Assembly: GCA_021733985.1 (NCBI GenBank)
Contig: JAIPJT010000004.1
Coordinates: 1 to 64,000 of the forward strand
DNA from: Victivallales bacterium
GTDB lineage: Bacteria > Verrucomicrobiota > Lentisphaeria > Victivallales > GWF2-38-69
DNA length: 64,000 nt
Direction of reading: 5' to 3'
Below are positions 20,201 to 29,396 of this stretch, in pieces. The notes beneath the pieces are model-generated. The model saw only the letters and a program-made list of their open reading frames with translations, did no database searches and had not been told where the DNA came from. The position numbers and the translations under genes are program-made. The first letter of the stretch is position 1. Every line of letters starts with the position of its first letter.

Positions 20201-21798
20201 CATATGCACCAGTATGTTGCATTGACCTTATTCAGTGCAACCTGTTTTTTTACAGTTACGGCAACGGTGCCTACAGCTGTTAAACCTGCTGCATTTTTAA
20301 CGGTATAAGTAAATGAATCGCTGCCGGTATAACCGCTTGCCGGAGTATATTTGACCCTGTTGTTTTCAATAGCAGCTGTTCCGTGTCCGGGCCGGGTAAC
20401 AGTATTAACAGTCAATCCTTCGCCTTTATCATTGGCGAGTACGTCGATTGTCTGGGCCGTGCCTTCGTGTACAAAAACTGAATCATCTTCGGCTGTCGGA
20501 GCCTGAGCTTTTTTAACTGTAACATCAACAGTTGCTTCCGAAGTTTTACCGTTTTTATCTACTATGGTATAAGTGAACGAGTCGTCCCCTGTATAACCTT
20601 CCGTAGGATTATAAGTTACCTTAGAGTCAGTATTTGCAGCAGTTCCGTACTGAGGGTCGGATACAGTCTGTATTTTAATATTGCTGCCTGTGTCGTTGGC
20701 GAGTACGTTAACTGTTTTAGCCGTGCCTTTGTCTGTTGTGAAAAAATCTTTATTTGCCACAGGATCTTGCGAAGGGCTTCCCCCGTTGTTCATATCAATT
20801 TCAACATTTGCCGGAACTTCTGTAGCGTTTCCCGGAGACCCGTTGAAACCTATAGATACTGTTTTGTCCTGTGCAAGTGCTTTATTCCATGACTGATTTT
20901 CAATTATGTAATGATTTCCATTATGTGATTTGATCTTTGCTCCCCACATAGAATTGATATTATACGGATAATCAAATTCGACCGTCCAGCCGTCTGAAGT
21001 TTTTCCTGTAGTATTTGTCAGAAGAATTTTACCGCCGAAACCGCTTCCCCAGTCTGATGTGACTTTGTACTCAAAGCCTTCTGTCGGAGTCGGGGAGGGG
21101 GTATTGTCTTCTACCGTGACAGAAACTGAAGCATCTGCAGTGTTACCGACTGAATTTTTTATTTCATATTTAAATGAATCAGAACCTGTATAGTTGCTGT
21201 CAGGTGTGTATTTAATAGATGAAGGCGAAACAGCAACAGCTTTGCCGTGCTGGGGGAGTGAAGTTACAGTAGATACTTCGATAGTTTTTCCGTCAGGATC
21301 ACTATCGTTTTTGAGTACATTGACTGTAACGCTTTTATTTTTTTCCGTTTTAACTGTGTCGTTTTCAGCAATAGGTGAACTTTCACCGCCGGAAGCGCTT
21401 TTCCCGTTTATCTTAACATTGGTTAAGCCCTCTTTTACGTTTCCGGGTTTTCCTCCGAAACCGAAAGAAGTACTTTTTCCCGGAGCTAATTTACCGTTCC
21501 ATGATGCATTTTCTATTACATAATGGCTGCCATTGTGAGATTTGATCTTTGCGTTCCATATTGAAGTTATATTATATGGAAAATCAAATTCCACCTTCCA
21601 GGAATCATATATTTTTTGTGTGTCGTTTTTAACTGTGATATTGCCGTTGAACCCGTTTCCCCAGTCTCCTGTAATCTTAAGAGATACCGGTGAGTCGGCG
21701 GCTGATGCGCTGAAATTCAGCATAAAAATTCCGACAATTACTGCCGATAATTTCCATTTTGTCAAAATGTTTTTGACACTTTGAAATTTGTTGGTCAT
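17224..21798 (-). CDS. Secreted multimodular chitinase: signal peptide, two CBM2-like and three cadherin/Big-like modules, GH18-A, two Ig-like linkers, GH18-B
   Basis: GH18 motifs 'GFEGIDLDLEHNS' and 'GFDGIDIDWEFPG'; duplicated CBM2-like 'SDWGSGFGGKILLTNTTGKTSDGWTVEFDYPYNINSMWGAKIKSHNGNHYIIENQSWN'. Confidence 0.93.
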   Translation of the reverse strand: MTNKFQSVKNILTKWKLSAVIVGIFMLNFSASAADSPVSLKITGDWGNGFNGNITVKNDTQKIYDSWKVEFDFPYNITSIWNAKIKSHNGSHYVIENASWNGKLAPGKSTSFGFGGKPGNVKEGLTNVKINGKSASGGESSPIAENDTVKTEKNKSVTVNVLKNDSDPDGKTIEVSTVTSLPQHGKAVAVSPSSIKYTPDSNYTGSDSFKYEIKNSVGNTADASVSVTVEDNTPSPTPTEGFEYKVTSDWGSGFGGKILLTNTTGKTSDGWTVEFDYPYNINSMWGAKIKSHNGNHYIIENQSWNKALAQDKTVSIGFNGSPGNATEVPANVEIDMNNGGSPSQDPVANKDFFTTDKGTAKTVNVLANDTGSNIKIQTVSDPQYGTAANTDSKVTYNPTEGYTGDDSFTYTIVDKNGKTSEATVDVTVKKAQAPTAEDDSVFVHEGTAQTIDVLANDKGEGLTVNTVTRPGHGTAAIENNRVKYTPASGYTGSDSFTYTVKNAAGLTAVGTVAVTVKKQVALNKVNATYWCIWGGNTSYNVDGKQIKSKPVEMDKIDPSYNVIITAFIVTDTDGNYTLAFKDPGSTAPSTYTPEQVKSFIEKTKAQGRKVIVSLGGQFFDMKMSSNEDVDFFVSQAEKIIDEYGFEGIDLDLEHNSLSTINPELLSKAVKEVINHYRNQGKDFWLTAAPEWGYIIPYTYGSGKWASHSMEGVFFKKLISDIGIDNFNYIWPQTYNQGPANGITGADGSKVSPANGMDNFLAAMSWGISTNKGYKANGSKGVFIPADKLCLGIPATEGAAGGKMSYIATPELIKSTWDKMTAQNSPVSGFMNWSVDWDAMNIADGDLSPGYSHPKWATGRAVADVIGSGSDINLKPTVNFTTPANSAVIEQNTLSPVNIAINVSDSDGTVVESSISVDGHTYNGISAEWTPSDFGTYNVTAKALDNKGAETVRAITVTIEKDSGGSGGDNLHPNVSFNTPYNNEVIRQETLSPVHISVSADDPDGKVKSVVIDVDGKTFVGSTADWTPSGFRSYTVTATAIDNLGAVTEKSVDVAIQAYDPSVERKQVVGYFTQWDAWKGTKHGYPAKGTCNQLNVDYSKYTILNFSFFGVAKDGSLHSGDYRNKNIYKEGEVQEPAQILHGDVYSSWDYWLLYGELDLLWENTQEAKAKGFVVDGNSWYNTKTGLSGKMPIPMHKEGGAKGLIQLCHENNVKLIATIGGWSMCKHIPEMAADPVKKARFLEDCRTLIDMGFDGIDIDWEFPGPFPGMNYTGSEADYANFTKLMRDIRNTIGPNKILTAAFSCVPERLEGFNWSELNRYMDYFNMMTYDMNGGWSKNAGHHSPLYGSGLCWDKTFKFLTQEKHVPANKINMGLGFYGRGVVTDGQGDLGAPTVKTQRVFGADGPVMTASDFANWSAFEGTPNYGYIMQNKQGWTYHWDDTAKVPYLTKDNYFLSYDDENSIQCKADYVMDHNAGGVIIWQVFGDWDAGKVEKTYAKKLPYCSNVSTPLLDIIHHTFESDGKASYL

Positions 21799-21953
21799 AC
21801 GTCCTCCTATTTTTGTATTAATTCTACCGATTTTTACTTCACATTTACAATTTAATATAAAAATACAAACCTTGAATTATTTTTTTAGAAAAAAGTAAAA
21901 AGTTAACAGATGGGTAACAAAAAAATGGAAAATATGTTAATATAGCCTTATAA

Positions 21954-21981
21954 TTTAGACAAAAATAAAAAACCGTCTAAA
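21954..21981. promoter_or_regulatory. Inverted repeat TTTAGAC-N14-GTCTAAA in the chitinase/regulator intergenic region
   Basis: Perfect 7-bp arms in the divergent promoter region. Confidence 0.4.
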
Positions 21982-22045
21982 ATAATAAGCCACAGAGTGT
22001 GAAGCTTTTTAGTGTAACATTTAAACTTTTAATAAGGAGTTTTGT

Positions 22046-23137
22046 ATGGAGTTTTATTATAAAAAATTCAGGGAGTTACGAAAAAGCAGGGGGATCAGCA
22101 GTCAAGAACTATGCAGGATGCTTGATATTAGCCGTACAACTTTATGGAAATGGGAAAATAATAAAGTTACTCCATCTCCCGATTTTATTAGACTGATTTC
22201 AAAAAAGCTTAATATTAATGTTTCAGAGGTCAGTTCGCTTTTATCAGAGCCCAAACAAGCCTTAATAGATTATTCAGATTCTGCTGAAACATGTAATCTT
22301 CTACTCGACATAGATATGTTTTCTGTTAAAAATAAAAAACTTAATAAGGCATTAGCAGAAATAGCATCATTACAAACTGACCTGGACCAGGCGTCTCTTA
22401 TACTGAACGCGATTTTTCGCGGAATTGGTTTAATATTTTATATTAAAGATACTAACTTAAAATATGTTGCAGCAAACAAAATGTTTTTAAATAATCTCTC
22501 GCTTCATTCTTCATACAAAGTTATTGGAAAAACAGATTATGATTTTTTCCCTCAAAATGAAGCTAAGGAAAATATAGAACTGGATAAAGAAGTCCTTTAT
22601 AAAGGAAAATCGTATTGTTCAGAAGGCTTTATATATGGAACAAGGAAAAAAAAGTGGGGAATAATAGAAAAACATCCGATACCTGATCAAAACGGGAAAT
22701 TAATTGGTTTAATTTGTACATTGAAAGACGTAACAGAGCAGAGACGTGCCGAGGCCGAAAATGTAGAGCTACAGAGAGAAAAGGATATACTTTACTCAGC
22801 AGTTAACAGTATTGAAAAGGTTATAGTGCTTCTATATAACATAGATATCAACCGTAAAGTAAAGTATAGATTTGTAAGCAGGAATTTGCAGAAAATTCTA
22901 GGTTATAATACAGAGAATTTTATAAAAAACTGTTATCCGCTTATATCAATTATTCATCCCGATCAAAAACAATTAATAGACAATCATTTTCGGAAAAAAG
23001 ATTCTGGATTCTTTAAGTATATATTTGATATCAGAAAAGAAGACGGCAGTTATATTAAGATGGAAGGAAGGGGGGAAAAGAGGAAAAATCCGGACGGTAC
23101 ATTTACAGTATTAGGTATATTGACTAAATTAGATTAG
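22046..23137 (+). CDS. XRE-family HTH-PAS fusion regulator (paralog 2), divergent from the chitinase
   Basis: 'LRKSRGISSQELCRMLDISRTTLWKWENNKVTPSPDF' plus PAS 'IFYIKDTNLKYVAANKMFL...GTRKKKWGIIEKHPIPDQNGKLIGLICTLKDVTEQRR'; RBS aaggag. Confidence 0.9.
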   Translation: MEFYYKKFRELRKSRGISSQELCRMLDISRTTLWKWENNKVTPSPDFIRLISKKLNINVSEVSSLLSEPKQALIDYSDSAETCNLLLDIDMFSVKNKKLNKALAEIASLQTDLDQASLILNAIFRGIGLIFYIKDTNLKYVAANKMFLNNLSLHSSYKVIGKTDYDFFPQNEAKENIELDKEVLYKGKSYCSEGFIYGTRKKKWGIIEKHPIPDQNGKLIGLICTLKDVTEQRRAEAENVELQREKDILYSAVNSIEKVIVLLYNIDINRKVKYRFVSRNLQKILGYNTENFIKNCYPLISIIHPDQKQLIDNHFRKKDSGFFKYIFDIRKEDGSYIKMEGRGEKRKNPDGTFTVLGILTKLD

Positions 23138-23170
23138 GGGATTCAACTCAAATTATGCACTGCGCTGTAT

Positions 23171-23276
23171 CTGCTCCCGCCGTCGTTTACCGAACTATGG
23201 CGGGTCAAGTACCATCGCATGACTGGTATGTAGAAACTACAGCTGTATTTTGTTGCCTTGCATCTACAGCACACTG
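23171..23276. repeat. Dispersed intergenic repeat copy
   Basis: 23241-23276 matches the reverse complement of 13093-13130 and is similar to 9968-9999; 23206-23230 matches the reverse complement of 13331-13355. Confidence 0.7.
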
Positions 23277-23294
23277 CATGTTGCGGGTTTAAAA

Positions 23295-23323
23295 AACCTG
23301 TCTGAATAATATGCAGACAGGTT
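23295..23323. terminator. Bidirectional hairpin aacctgtctg/cagacaggtt between convergent genes
   Basis: Perfect 10-bp inverted repeat between the regulator (+) and kamE (-). Confidence 0.65.
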
Positions 23324-23377
23324 ATCATATTAGAATAGACCGAAAAGTAAAGAATTTGCATTACATAACTAAGAATA

Positions 23378-24133
23378 TTAAGTCTCAGTTTTCCCAGTTA
23401 TCTTTTTTGCTATATAAGAAGCCACATCTTCAGGATAAGTCCCTCTGCTGAAACCCGCGTCGTAGCCAAGTTCTATAGCCAATCTGTTAGTGATTCTGGG
23501 GCCGCCAACCACTACTATAAGTTTATCTCTAAGTCCTTCTGCCTCCAAAAGTTCAATAAGGTTAGTCATATTATGAATATGAACCTCTTTTTGTGTAACA
23601 ATTTGAGAAATCAATATTGCATCTGCATTAACTTTTTTTGCGTACTCAATAAATTCTTCATTTTCAACCTGGGCACCAAGGTTATGAGCTTCTATCATGG
23701 TGAATCTTTCGAGCCCGTAATGATGGTCATAGCCTTTCATGTTCATTATGGCATCAATGCCGACAGTATGTGCATCTGTACCGGTACAAGCACCTACTAT
23801 TACAAGTTTTCTTTTGATGTTTTCTTTTATGTAGTCATTGACTTCATAGAAATCCATACCTTTTTCTACTTCATCGACAACAATTTTATCAAAATCAACA
23901 GTAATTGAAGATGTTCCATAAGCAACAAAAAAAGTAAACCCCCTGCTTAATTCATGTGAATGAGCTATTTCACATTCTTCAAATCCCAGTTTTTTCATAT
24001 ACACAGAAGCTGCTTCATTTGCTTTGGCGGAAGCATCAACCGGCAAAGTGAAAGATACTTGAACTTTACCGTCGTTTAAAGTATCCCCGTAAGGTCTAAT
24101 CATCATTTTACAAACCCTTTCTTTTATATTCAA
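23378..24133 (-). CDS. kamE: Lysine 5,6-aminomutase beta subunit, B12-binding
   Basis: 'VVGACTGTDAHTVGIDAIMNMKGYDHHYGLERF' with the B12-ligand-type DxHxxG motif; next to the alpha subunit. Confidence 0.95.
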   Translation of the reverse strand: MNIKERVCKMMIRPYGDTLNDGKVQVSFTLPVDASAKANEAASVYMKKLGFEECEIAHSHELSRGFTFFVAYGTSSITVDFDKIVVDEVEKGMDFYEVNDYIKENIKRKLVIVGACTGTDAHTVGIDAIMNMKGYDHHYGLERFTMIEAHNLGAQVENEEFIEYAKKVNADAILISQIVTQKEVHIHNMTNLIELLEAEGLRDKLIVVVGGPRITNRLAIELGYDAGFSRGTYPEDVASYIAKKITGKTET

Positions 24134-24136
24134 TTA

Positions 24137-25726
24137 TTATTTAATATTAAGCTTTTTCTTAAGGAATTGTTCCATCGGATTCCAGTAGTCAACTTCTTTT
24201 TCTTCTACGCCTTCCAGCCCTTTACCTCCATTTTTTGGACGGCTTATGTCTGCAAACATTTTCTGTTCTACAGCATCAAACAGACCGGAATCATTAACCT
24301 GGTTAAGAAAATCAATTGTTTCCTGCAGTACCTGTTGAGCTCTTTTCTGGATAATACCATCTTTTTTATATACTATATCTTCAGAAAAATCTGCTATATT
24401 ATTTAGAACATACTGCGCATTGGCAACGGCGAGAAATCTATCCTGTATAAATGGAGTATGGATTGCTTCTGTGAGCATACCAAGGAGCAATATACCCTGT
24501 TTCGTTGCCCTTGAAACAAAGTTGAACATGGTGTTCATGGCATAACCTTTAAAAATATCGCCGGTCATATATTTTGTAGGAGGCATATATTTAAGCGGGG
24601 CTTCAGGGAAAATTTCACGAGCCATTTCAGCCTGGCTGAGCTCATACAGGAAACCGTTTTTAATTTCAGGATTCATTTCGAAGGCATGACCAAGGCCCAT
24701 TTGAGAAGGTTTCATTCCGGAACCATAAGCAAACTGTTCATTTATAAGCTGTGAAGCAGTTACTGTAAATGCTTTTTCATATGCGTCAGAAGTAGTCAGA
24801 TAATTATCTTCACCAGTATTAATAACAATGTCGGCAAATGAATTAATCATTCTGGAAAAATGCTGATCAACGAATGTTCTGTACATATTTATATCACGGA
24901 AAAGTATACCGTACATTGAGTCATTGAGCATCATATCGAGTCTTTCGACAGCGCCCATTGCGGCTATTTCCGGCATGCAAAGACCTGAGCAGTAGTTTAC
25001 AAGTCTGATATATTTACCAATTTGTTCACCTGTCTCATCAAGGGCTTTGCGCATTATTTTAAAATTTTCCTGAGTAGCGTAAGTTCCGCCGAACCCCTCT
25101 GTTGTCGCCCCGTAAGGTACATAGTCAAGTAGGCTTTGACCTGTTGTTCTTATAACGGCTATGACATCAGCACCCTGGTTTGCAGCCGCCTGTGCCTGTT
25201 TAACATCTTCATATATATTACCTGTAGCAACAATTAAATAAAGGAGAGGAGAGTTTTCCTTGTTTTTGCAGCTGTTAATTTTTTCTGTTCTGTATTTTAC
25301 ATTTCCGGAGACTTTTCTGTCAAATTTATTGACAAGTTCATTTCCTTTTTCCTGAATATATTCGAAATCAACGAGGTCGATTTTTGAAATATCCAGGCCG
25401 TTTATTATTTCAGTATTTAATTCCTCAACGCTTAATCCCTTTTTTAGCAAAGCATTGATATAATATCGTGCGGCACCCCTTCCGAGGTTTTCCGAAAGCT
25501 GATTTGATATTATATTTGGAACAGGAACACCATCCCGGTTTGCTCCGTCAGCACCGAGCATTCTTAATGTTGCTCTTTCTGTTGAATCTGTTGTATTTTT
25601 TCTGATATATTCTTCTACCGGTTTAACTATTTTTGATGCAAGTTTTCTTGCTTCGGCAATTTTGTTTTCCGATAAACCAAGTTTAGACTTAAATACCCCA
25701 TTGGTTCTCATTCTATTTCCTTTCAT
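24137..25726 (-). CDS. kamD: Lysine 5,6-aminomutase alpha subunit (true start probably 25711)
   Basis: 'TDSTERATLRMLGADGANRDGVPVPNIISNQL', 'VIAVIRTTGQSLLDYVPYGATTEGFGGTYATQENF'. Confidence 0.95.
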   Translation of the reverse strand: MKGNRMRTNGVFKSKLGLSENKIAEARKLASKIVKPVEEYIRKNTTDSTERATLRMLGADGANRDGVPVPNIISNQLSENLGRGAARYYINALLKKGLSVEELNTEIINGLDISKIDLVDFEYIQEKGNELVNKFDRKVSGNVKYRTEKINSCKNKENSPLLYLIVATGNIYEDVKQAQAAANQGADVIAVIRTTGQSLLDYVPYGATTEGFGGTYATQENFKIMRKALDETGEQIGKYIRLVNYCSGLCMPEIAAMGAVERLDMMLNDSMYGILFRDINMYRTFVDQHFSRMINSFADIVINTGEDNYLTTSDAYEKAFTVTASQLINEQFAYGSGMKPSQMGLGHAFEMNPEIKNGFLYELSQAEMAREIFPEAPLKYMPPTKYMTGDIFKGYAMNTMFNFVSRATKQGILLLGMLTEAIHTPFIQDRFLAVANAQYVLNNIADFSEDIVYKKDGIIQKRAQQVLQETIDFLNQVNDSGLFDAVEQKMFADISRPKNGGKGLEGVEEKEVDYWNPMEQFLKKKLNIK

Positions 25727-27333
25727 TATTTTTTGGCTAAGTATTTTTTTGCCTGTTTAATTATATTCGTATCAAGGCCGAGAATTTCGGCTATTTTAAG
25801 TGCGTCATAACAGGAAGCCCTGTTTGTATCATGTTCTATTTCATATTGCATAAAACTGTTAATCAGTTTTATTCTTTCTATGAAATCATAACCCGATTTA
25901 GATTTATAGTATTCAGTATACTTTTTATAATCCAGCCCTTTCATTCGGTAGAAGCACATTTCATCAAACTCAGGAAGATTCATAAAATGTGTTGATAAAA
26001 ACGCATAGGCTATTTTTCTTGTGCTGAAATCGTTCAGTATGGCGGTTATAAGCGCTTCTGCCTCATGTGAATTTGTAGTACCCGCAAATTCGTCTATTAG
26101 ATATAAGGCCTTTTCATTTGTAATTCTGCAGGATTGAATAAAAGAAAAAATTTCCATACCGTAACTGCTCAAACCTGAAGAGTGTTCATGGTGAAGGTCT
26201 CCTATATAATGGAGGTTTTCAAAGACAGTGGTTTTATATTCTTTTGCAGGTACAAAGAACCCCATCTGTGTTAATACCTGAAGGAAAGCTATAGTTTTAA
26301 GAACAACTGTTTTACCACCCATATTAGAGCCGCTAATTACAATCATACGGTTTTTAAACAATACATTCAGCGGATAATATATAGTTTCCAGTTCAAGACA
26401 GTGTTCCATTACCGGTATACTTCTGCCTTCTTTTACTTCAATATTGCATCCGTATTCCTGTAAAACCGGTTTTTGCATATTATATTTTTCTGCAAGTACG
26501 GCTTTAGCTAAAATAACATCAAATTTGTGTATTGATTTGATGTAACTTTTAATAAGTTTCAATTCTTTTTTTATTTTTGAAGACAGTTCTGTTATAACAT
26601 TTTTTTCTTCCTGTTTTTCTTCTATAACAAGCTCTTCCTTGGTATAGTGCAGAGTAAAGTATTTTTCCGGGAGTACAGGCTTTATCAATACTTTGCTTGA
26701 GTCATAGCTTTCCTTATAGATATAGTTACTGTCCATGTTTAAGACTTTCGCTTCTTCTATAACAATAAAGTTTTGAAATCTGAAATCCAGATTGAAGTTA
26801 TTCTTAATATATTCAAGCCGTTCCCGTTTAAGGTTGAATAACTGTTTATCAAAATGTTTTATCCTGTTTCTTATTTCAGCCAGTTTTTCAGAGTAATTTT
26901 CACTTAGATAAAATGTTTCCTTATTCCCGTTAAGGTTTAATTTTTTAAATAAACCGGTGGGTCTGAATTTCACAAAAAAGAGCATATATATTTCTTCAGG
27001 AAGAATTTCAGATATTTTTTTATAGTTAAATAAAAACTTTTTAATTTCAAAGATATTAGTTGCGGTATAGCAATCGTTCTCAAGGAAGTTTAAATGCGGT
27101 ATTCTTTTTAAATGGTATTCCAGTGAAGATGTTTTAGCAGTATCGCTTACAAGAAGAGAAATAAATTTTTTAATAAAAGAGTATTCAGTATTTAAATATT
27201 CTTCAGATGTAAATAATTCCCGTTTAGTTTTATCATTTTTTCCGTAAGGTGTAAACGGTGAGTATTTTTGATAAAAAGATTCAAACTCTGCAAAATCAAA
27301 TATATTCATAAGGATTGAAAACAACTTTCTCAT
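25726..27333 (-). CDS. MutS-related ATPase of lysine-fermentation clusters (kamB-like)
   Basis: MutS domain V motifs 'MIVISGSNMGGKTVVLKTIAFLQVLTQMGFFVPA', 'LYLIDEFAGTTNSHEAEALITAIL', 'AFLSTHF'; no mismatch-recognition domain. Confidence 0.85.
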   Translation of the reverse strand: MRKLFSILMNIFDFAEFESFYQKYSPFTPYGKNDKTKRELFTSEEYLNTEYSFIKKFISLLVSDTAKTSSLEYHLKRIPHLNFLENDCYTATNIFEIKKFLFNYKKISEILPEEIYMLFFVKFRPTGLFKKLNLNGNKETFYLSENYSEKLAEIRNRIKHFDKQLFNLKRERLEYIKNNFNLDFRFQNFIVIEEAKVLNMDSNYIYKESYDSSKVLIKPVLPEKYFTLHYTKEELVIEEKQEEKNVITELSSKIKKELKLIKSYIKSIHKFDVILAKAVLAEKYNMQKPVLQEYGCNIEVKEGRSIPVMEHCLELETIYYPLNVLFKNRMIVISGSNMGGKTVVLKTIAFLQVLTQMGFFVPAKEYKTTVFENLHYIGDLHHEHSSGLSSYGMEIFSFIQSCRITNEKALYLIDEFAGTTNSHEAEALITAILNDFSTRKIAYAFLSTHFMNLPEFDEMCFYRMKGLDYKKYTEYYKSKSGYDFIERIKLINSFMQYEIEHDTNRASCYDALKIAEILGLDTNIIKQAKKYLAKK

Positions 27334-28159
27334 TTATACAGTTTTTAGTTAAAGCCTGGTTAAAATCTTCCCTCGTTATGTCAAATAAATTTACAGATAT
27401 AAAGTTCAAGTGGAATTTTTCTTTATAATATACTGTTGTCCTTTTCAGCAGATCAGAGAGCTCATTCCAATTTAGAAAAATTTTAGTGAAATCATTAATT
27501 AGTATTATATTAAAAGCTTCAGGTATCTTTGAAGCTTTGATATTTGTAAGCGCTCCTTCACAGACAAAGCATTCTTCTTCTTCAAAATCTTTTTCTTTCT
27601 TAACAGGAAATTTTTTTACCAAATTTAGTGTTTTGATTTGATTTAATGATTTAATTAAATTTTTCTGTGATACTTTCATAACATAAATGAATTCAGCTTC
27701 AGGGGCTGAAGTAATTTGAGTTATTCTGTTGACTGCTCCGTCAATAAGATTAGTCTTTATAACTGTTTCTTCTCTTAAATATTTTAAAATAAAATCAAGC
27801 TGTGAATTGTTTTCGGGGCCGATAAGTTCTATAGAACCTTTCCTGAGGATTCTGATTAACACAAGCCGTCCGAGTTTTGAGATAAAAGGGAATACTTCTA
27901 CTACTTCAAAAACTGCATCTGTAACAGTTAATGCATATTCACAAGTTACAATATAATCATTTTTTTCTGCTGTAATACCGGGTTTTGGAGTTCCGAAGAT
28001 CATATCTTCTTTTTCTCCGTCAATGCCGATCGTCATATAACATAATGAATCGGCCTTCTTCCTTATGAGCGGAAGAAGGTAATTCAAAAATGTTGTTTTT
28101 CCGGCATTTTTGCTGTTCCCGGTTATAAAAGTAGTTTTATTGATTATACTATTTATCAT
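27296..28159 (-). CDS. P-loop protein of lysine-fermentation clusters (kamC-like)
   Basis: 'FITGNSKNAGKTTFLNYLL' Walker A; overlaps and co-oriented with the MutS-like gene. Confidence 0.7.
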   Translation of the reverse strand: MINSIINKTTFITGNSKNAGKTTFLNYLLPLIRKKADSLCYMTIGIDGEKEDMIFGTPKPGITAEKNDYIVTCEYALTVTDAVFEVVEVFPFISKLGRLVLIRILRKGSIELIGPENNSQLDFILKYLREETVIKTNLIDGAVNRITQITSAPEAEFIYVMKVSQKNLIKSLNQIKTLNLVKKFPVKKEKDFEEEECFVCEGALTNIKASKIPEAFNIILINDFTKIFLNWNELSDLLKRTTVYYKEKFHLNFISVNLFDITREDFNQALTKNCINEKVVFNPYEYI

Positions 28160-28165
28160 GTCTTT

Positions 28166-29368
28166 TCAATTTGCCTGTTTTGTTCTAACATCTATTACTT
28201 TTTCATTTTCGGTTTCAAATGTGATAGAACCATATTTTTTTGTCTCCATACAATAACCTGCTATGAATTCATCGAGGGTAAGTTTCTGACTTTCCAATGG
28301 GGGGAAAAGCCCGTTTTGCAATGCACATTTTGCACCATGCGGCATGCCGTCAGAACTGAAAATTAAATCTACGCCGGGAATATAGCCAGCCTGGTCAATA
28401 AGCATCCTGAACGGATTATTTTTCTTTAGGCACTCGTCAGTTAATTTACCTTTGAAAAGTATGGATTCTTCCGAGAAGTTTATCTGCATAGAAAGTACTA
28501 TTCCAAGTTTTTTGCATTTTAAAGCTACTTCCGGTGATATATACTGAGCATGTTCGATTCTCATACATGGAAGCTTAATGTTTTCCTGTTCTATAATATC
28601 TACTAATTGTTCAATTACTATTTCACCTAAAGCATGTGCCGCGACAGCCTTACCTTCGGATTCGGCAAATTTGAGATCATTTTTAAGTTCCTCATCTGTA
28701 TAGAGTTTTATTCCACCGTCAAAGTCGGAGTTTACATACCCGTTAATAGCTGCTGTACCGGGACTTATTGCCCCGTCAAGAAAAATTTTAAAACCGGCTA
28801 TTTTATCTTTATATTTTTCAGGCAGAGTTTTATAAGATTTCAGGTCTATCCAGATTTTTACTCTGTGTAAATAACCGGTTTTTTCATATAAATCTATAAA
28901 ATCTGTGTTGGGTAAAAGCAGATCCTGCATTTTGTAAATTTGATTTTCTTTAAGCATGTAATCGAAAAATTCATGAACATCTTTTTCAGTAATTTTTTTA
29001 ATTTGCGGAATAAATTTAATAATCGAGTAAAGGTTATGTTCGATCCATTCAAGATTTTCAATATTATTTACAATTTCCGGAAATTCATCTATTAACTTGT
29101 CTTTTGCCTTCTGATTCATTATGTAATTGTGAAGGGAACTATCGCATATCAGTACTGCAGGAAGTTCTTTTTCAATTCTGTCTTTTGCTGTATCTCCGAA
29201 AGTCCATCCAAGAACAACATTTACATCTTCGTCAAGTTCTTTTATTCTGTTTAAAGCTTTTTCCAAATCCTTAACGTTTCTCAGATCGAGACAGTTTCTC
29301 AGTGCCAAATAAAAGGAAGTGTGAGTGTGATGGTCATTAAGCAGCGGAATATTGTGTGTTGTTTTCAT
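28166..29368 (-). CDS. Amidohydrolase family protein
   Basis: 'LLNDHHTHTSF' HxH motif, 'VAAHALGE', 'MRIEHAQYISPE', 'FSSDGMPHG'. Confidence 0.85.
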   Translation of the reverse strand: MKTTHNIPLLNDHHTHTSFYLALRNCLDLRNVKDLEKALNRIKELDEDVNVVLGWTFGDTAKDRIEKELPAVLICDSSLHNYIMNQKAKDKLIDEFPEIVNNIENLEWIEHNLYSIIKFIPQIKKITEKDVHEFFDYMLKENQIYKMQDLLLPNTDFIDLYEKTGYLHRVKIWIDLKSYKTLPEKYKDKIAGFKIFLDGAISPGTAAINGYVNSDFDGGIKLYTDEELKNDLKFAESEGKAVAAHALGEIVIEQLVDIIEQENIKLPCMRIEHAQYISPEVALKCKKLGIVLSMQINFSEESILFKGKLTDECLKKNNPFRMLIDQAGYIPGVDLIFSSDGMPHGAKCALQNGLFPPLESQKLTLDEFIAGYCMETKKYGSITFETENEKVIDVRTKQAN

Positions 29369-29396
29369 TTTTAACTCCTGTAATATTTAGTTAATA

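Noticed and set aside
25726-27333. DNA mismatch repair MutS
   Set aside because: Only the ATPase domain V resembles MutS; the gene lies in a lysine-fermentation operon and lacks the mismatch-recognition region.
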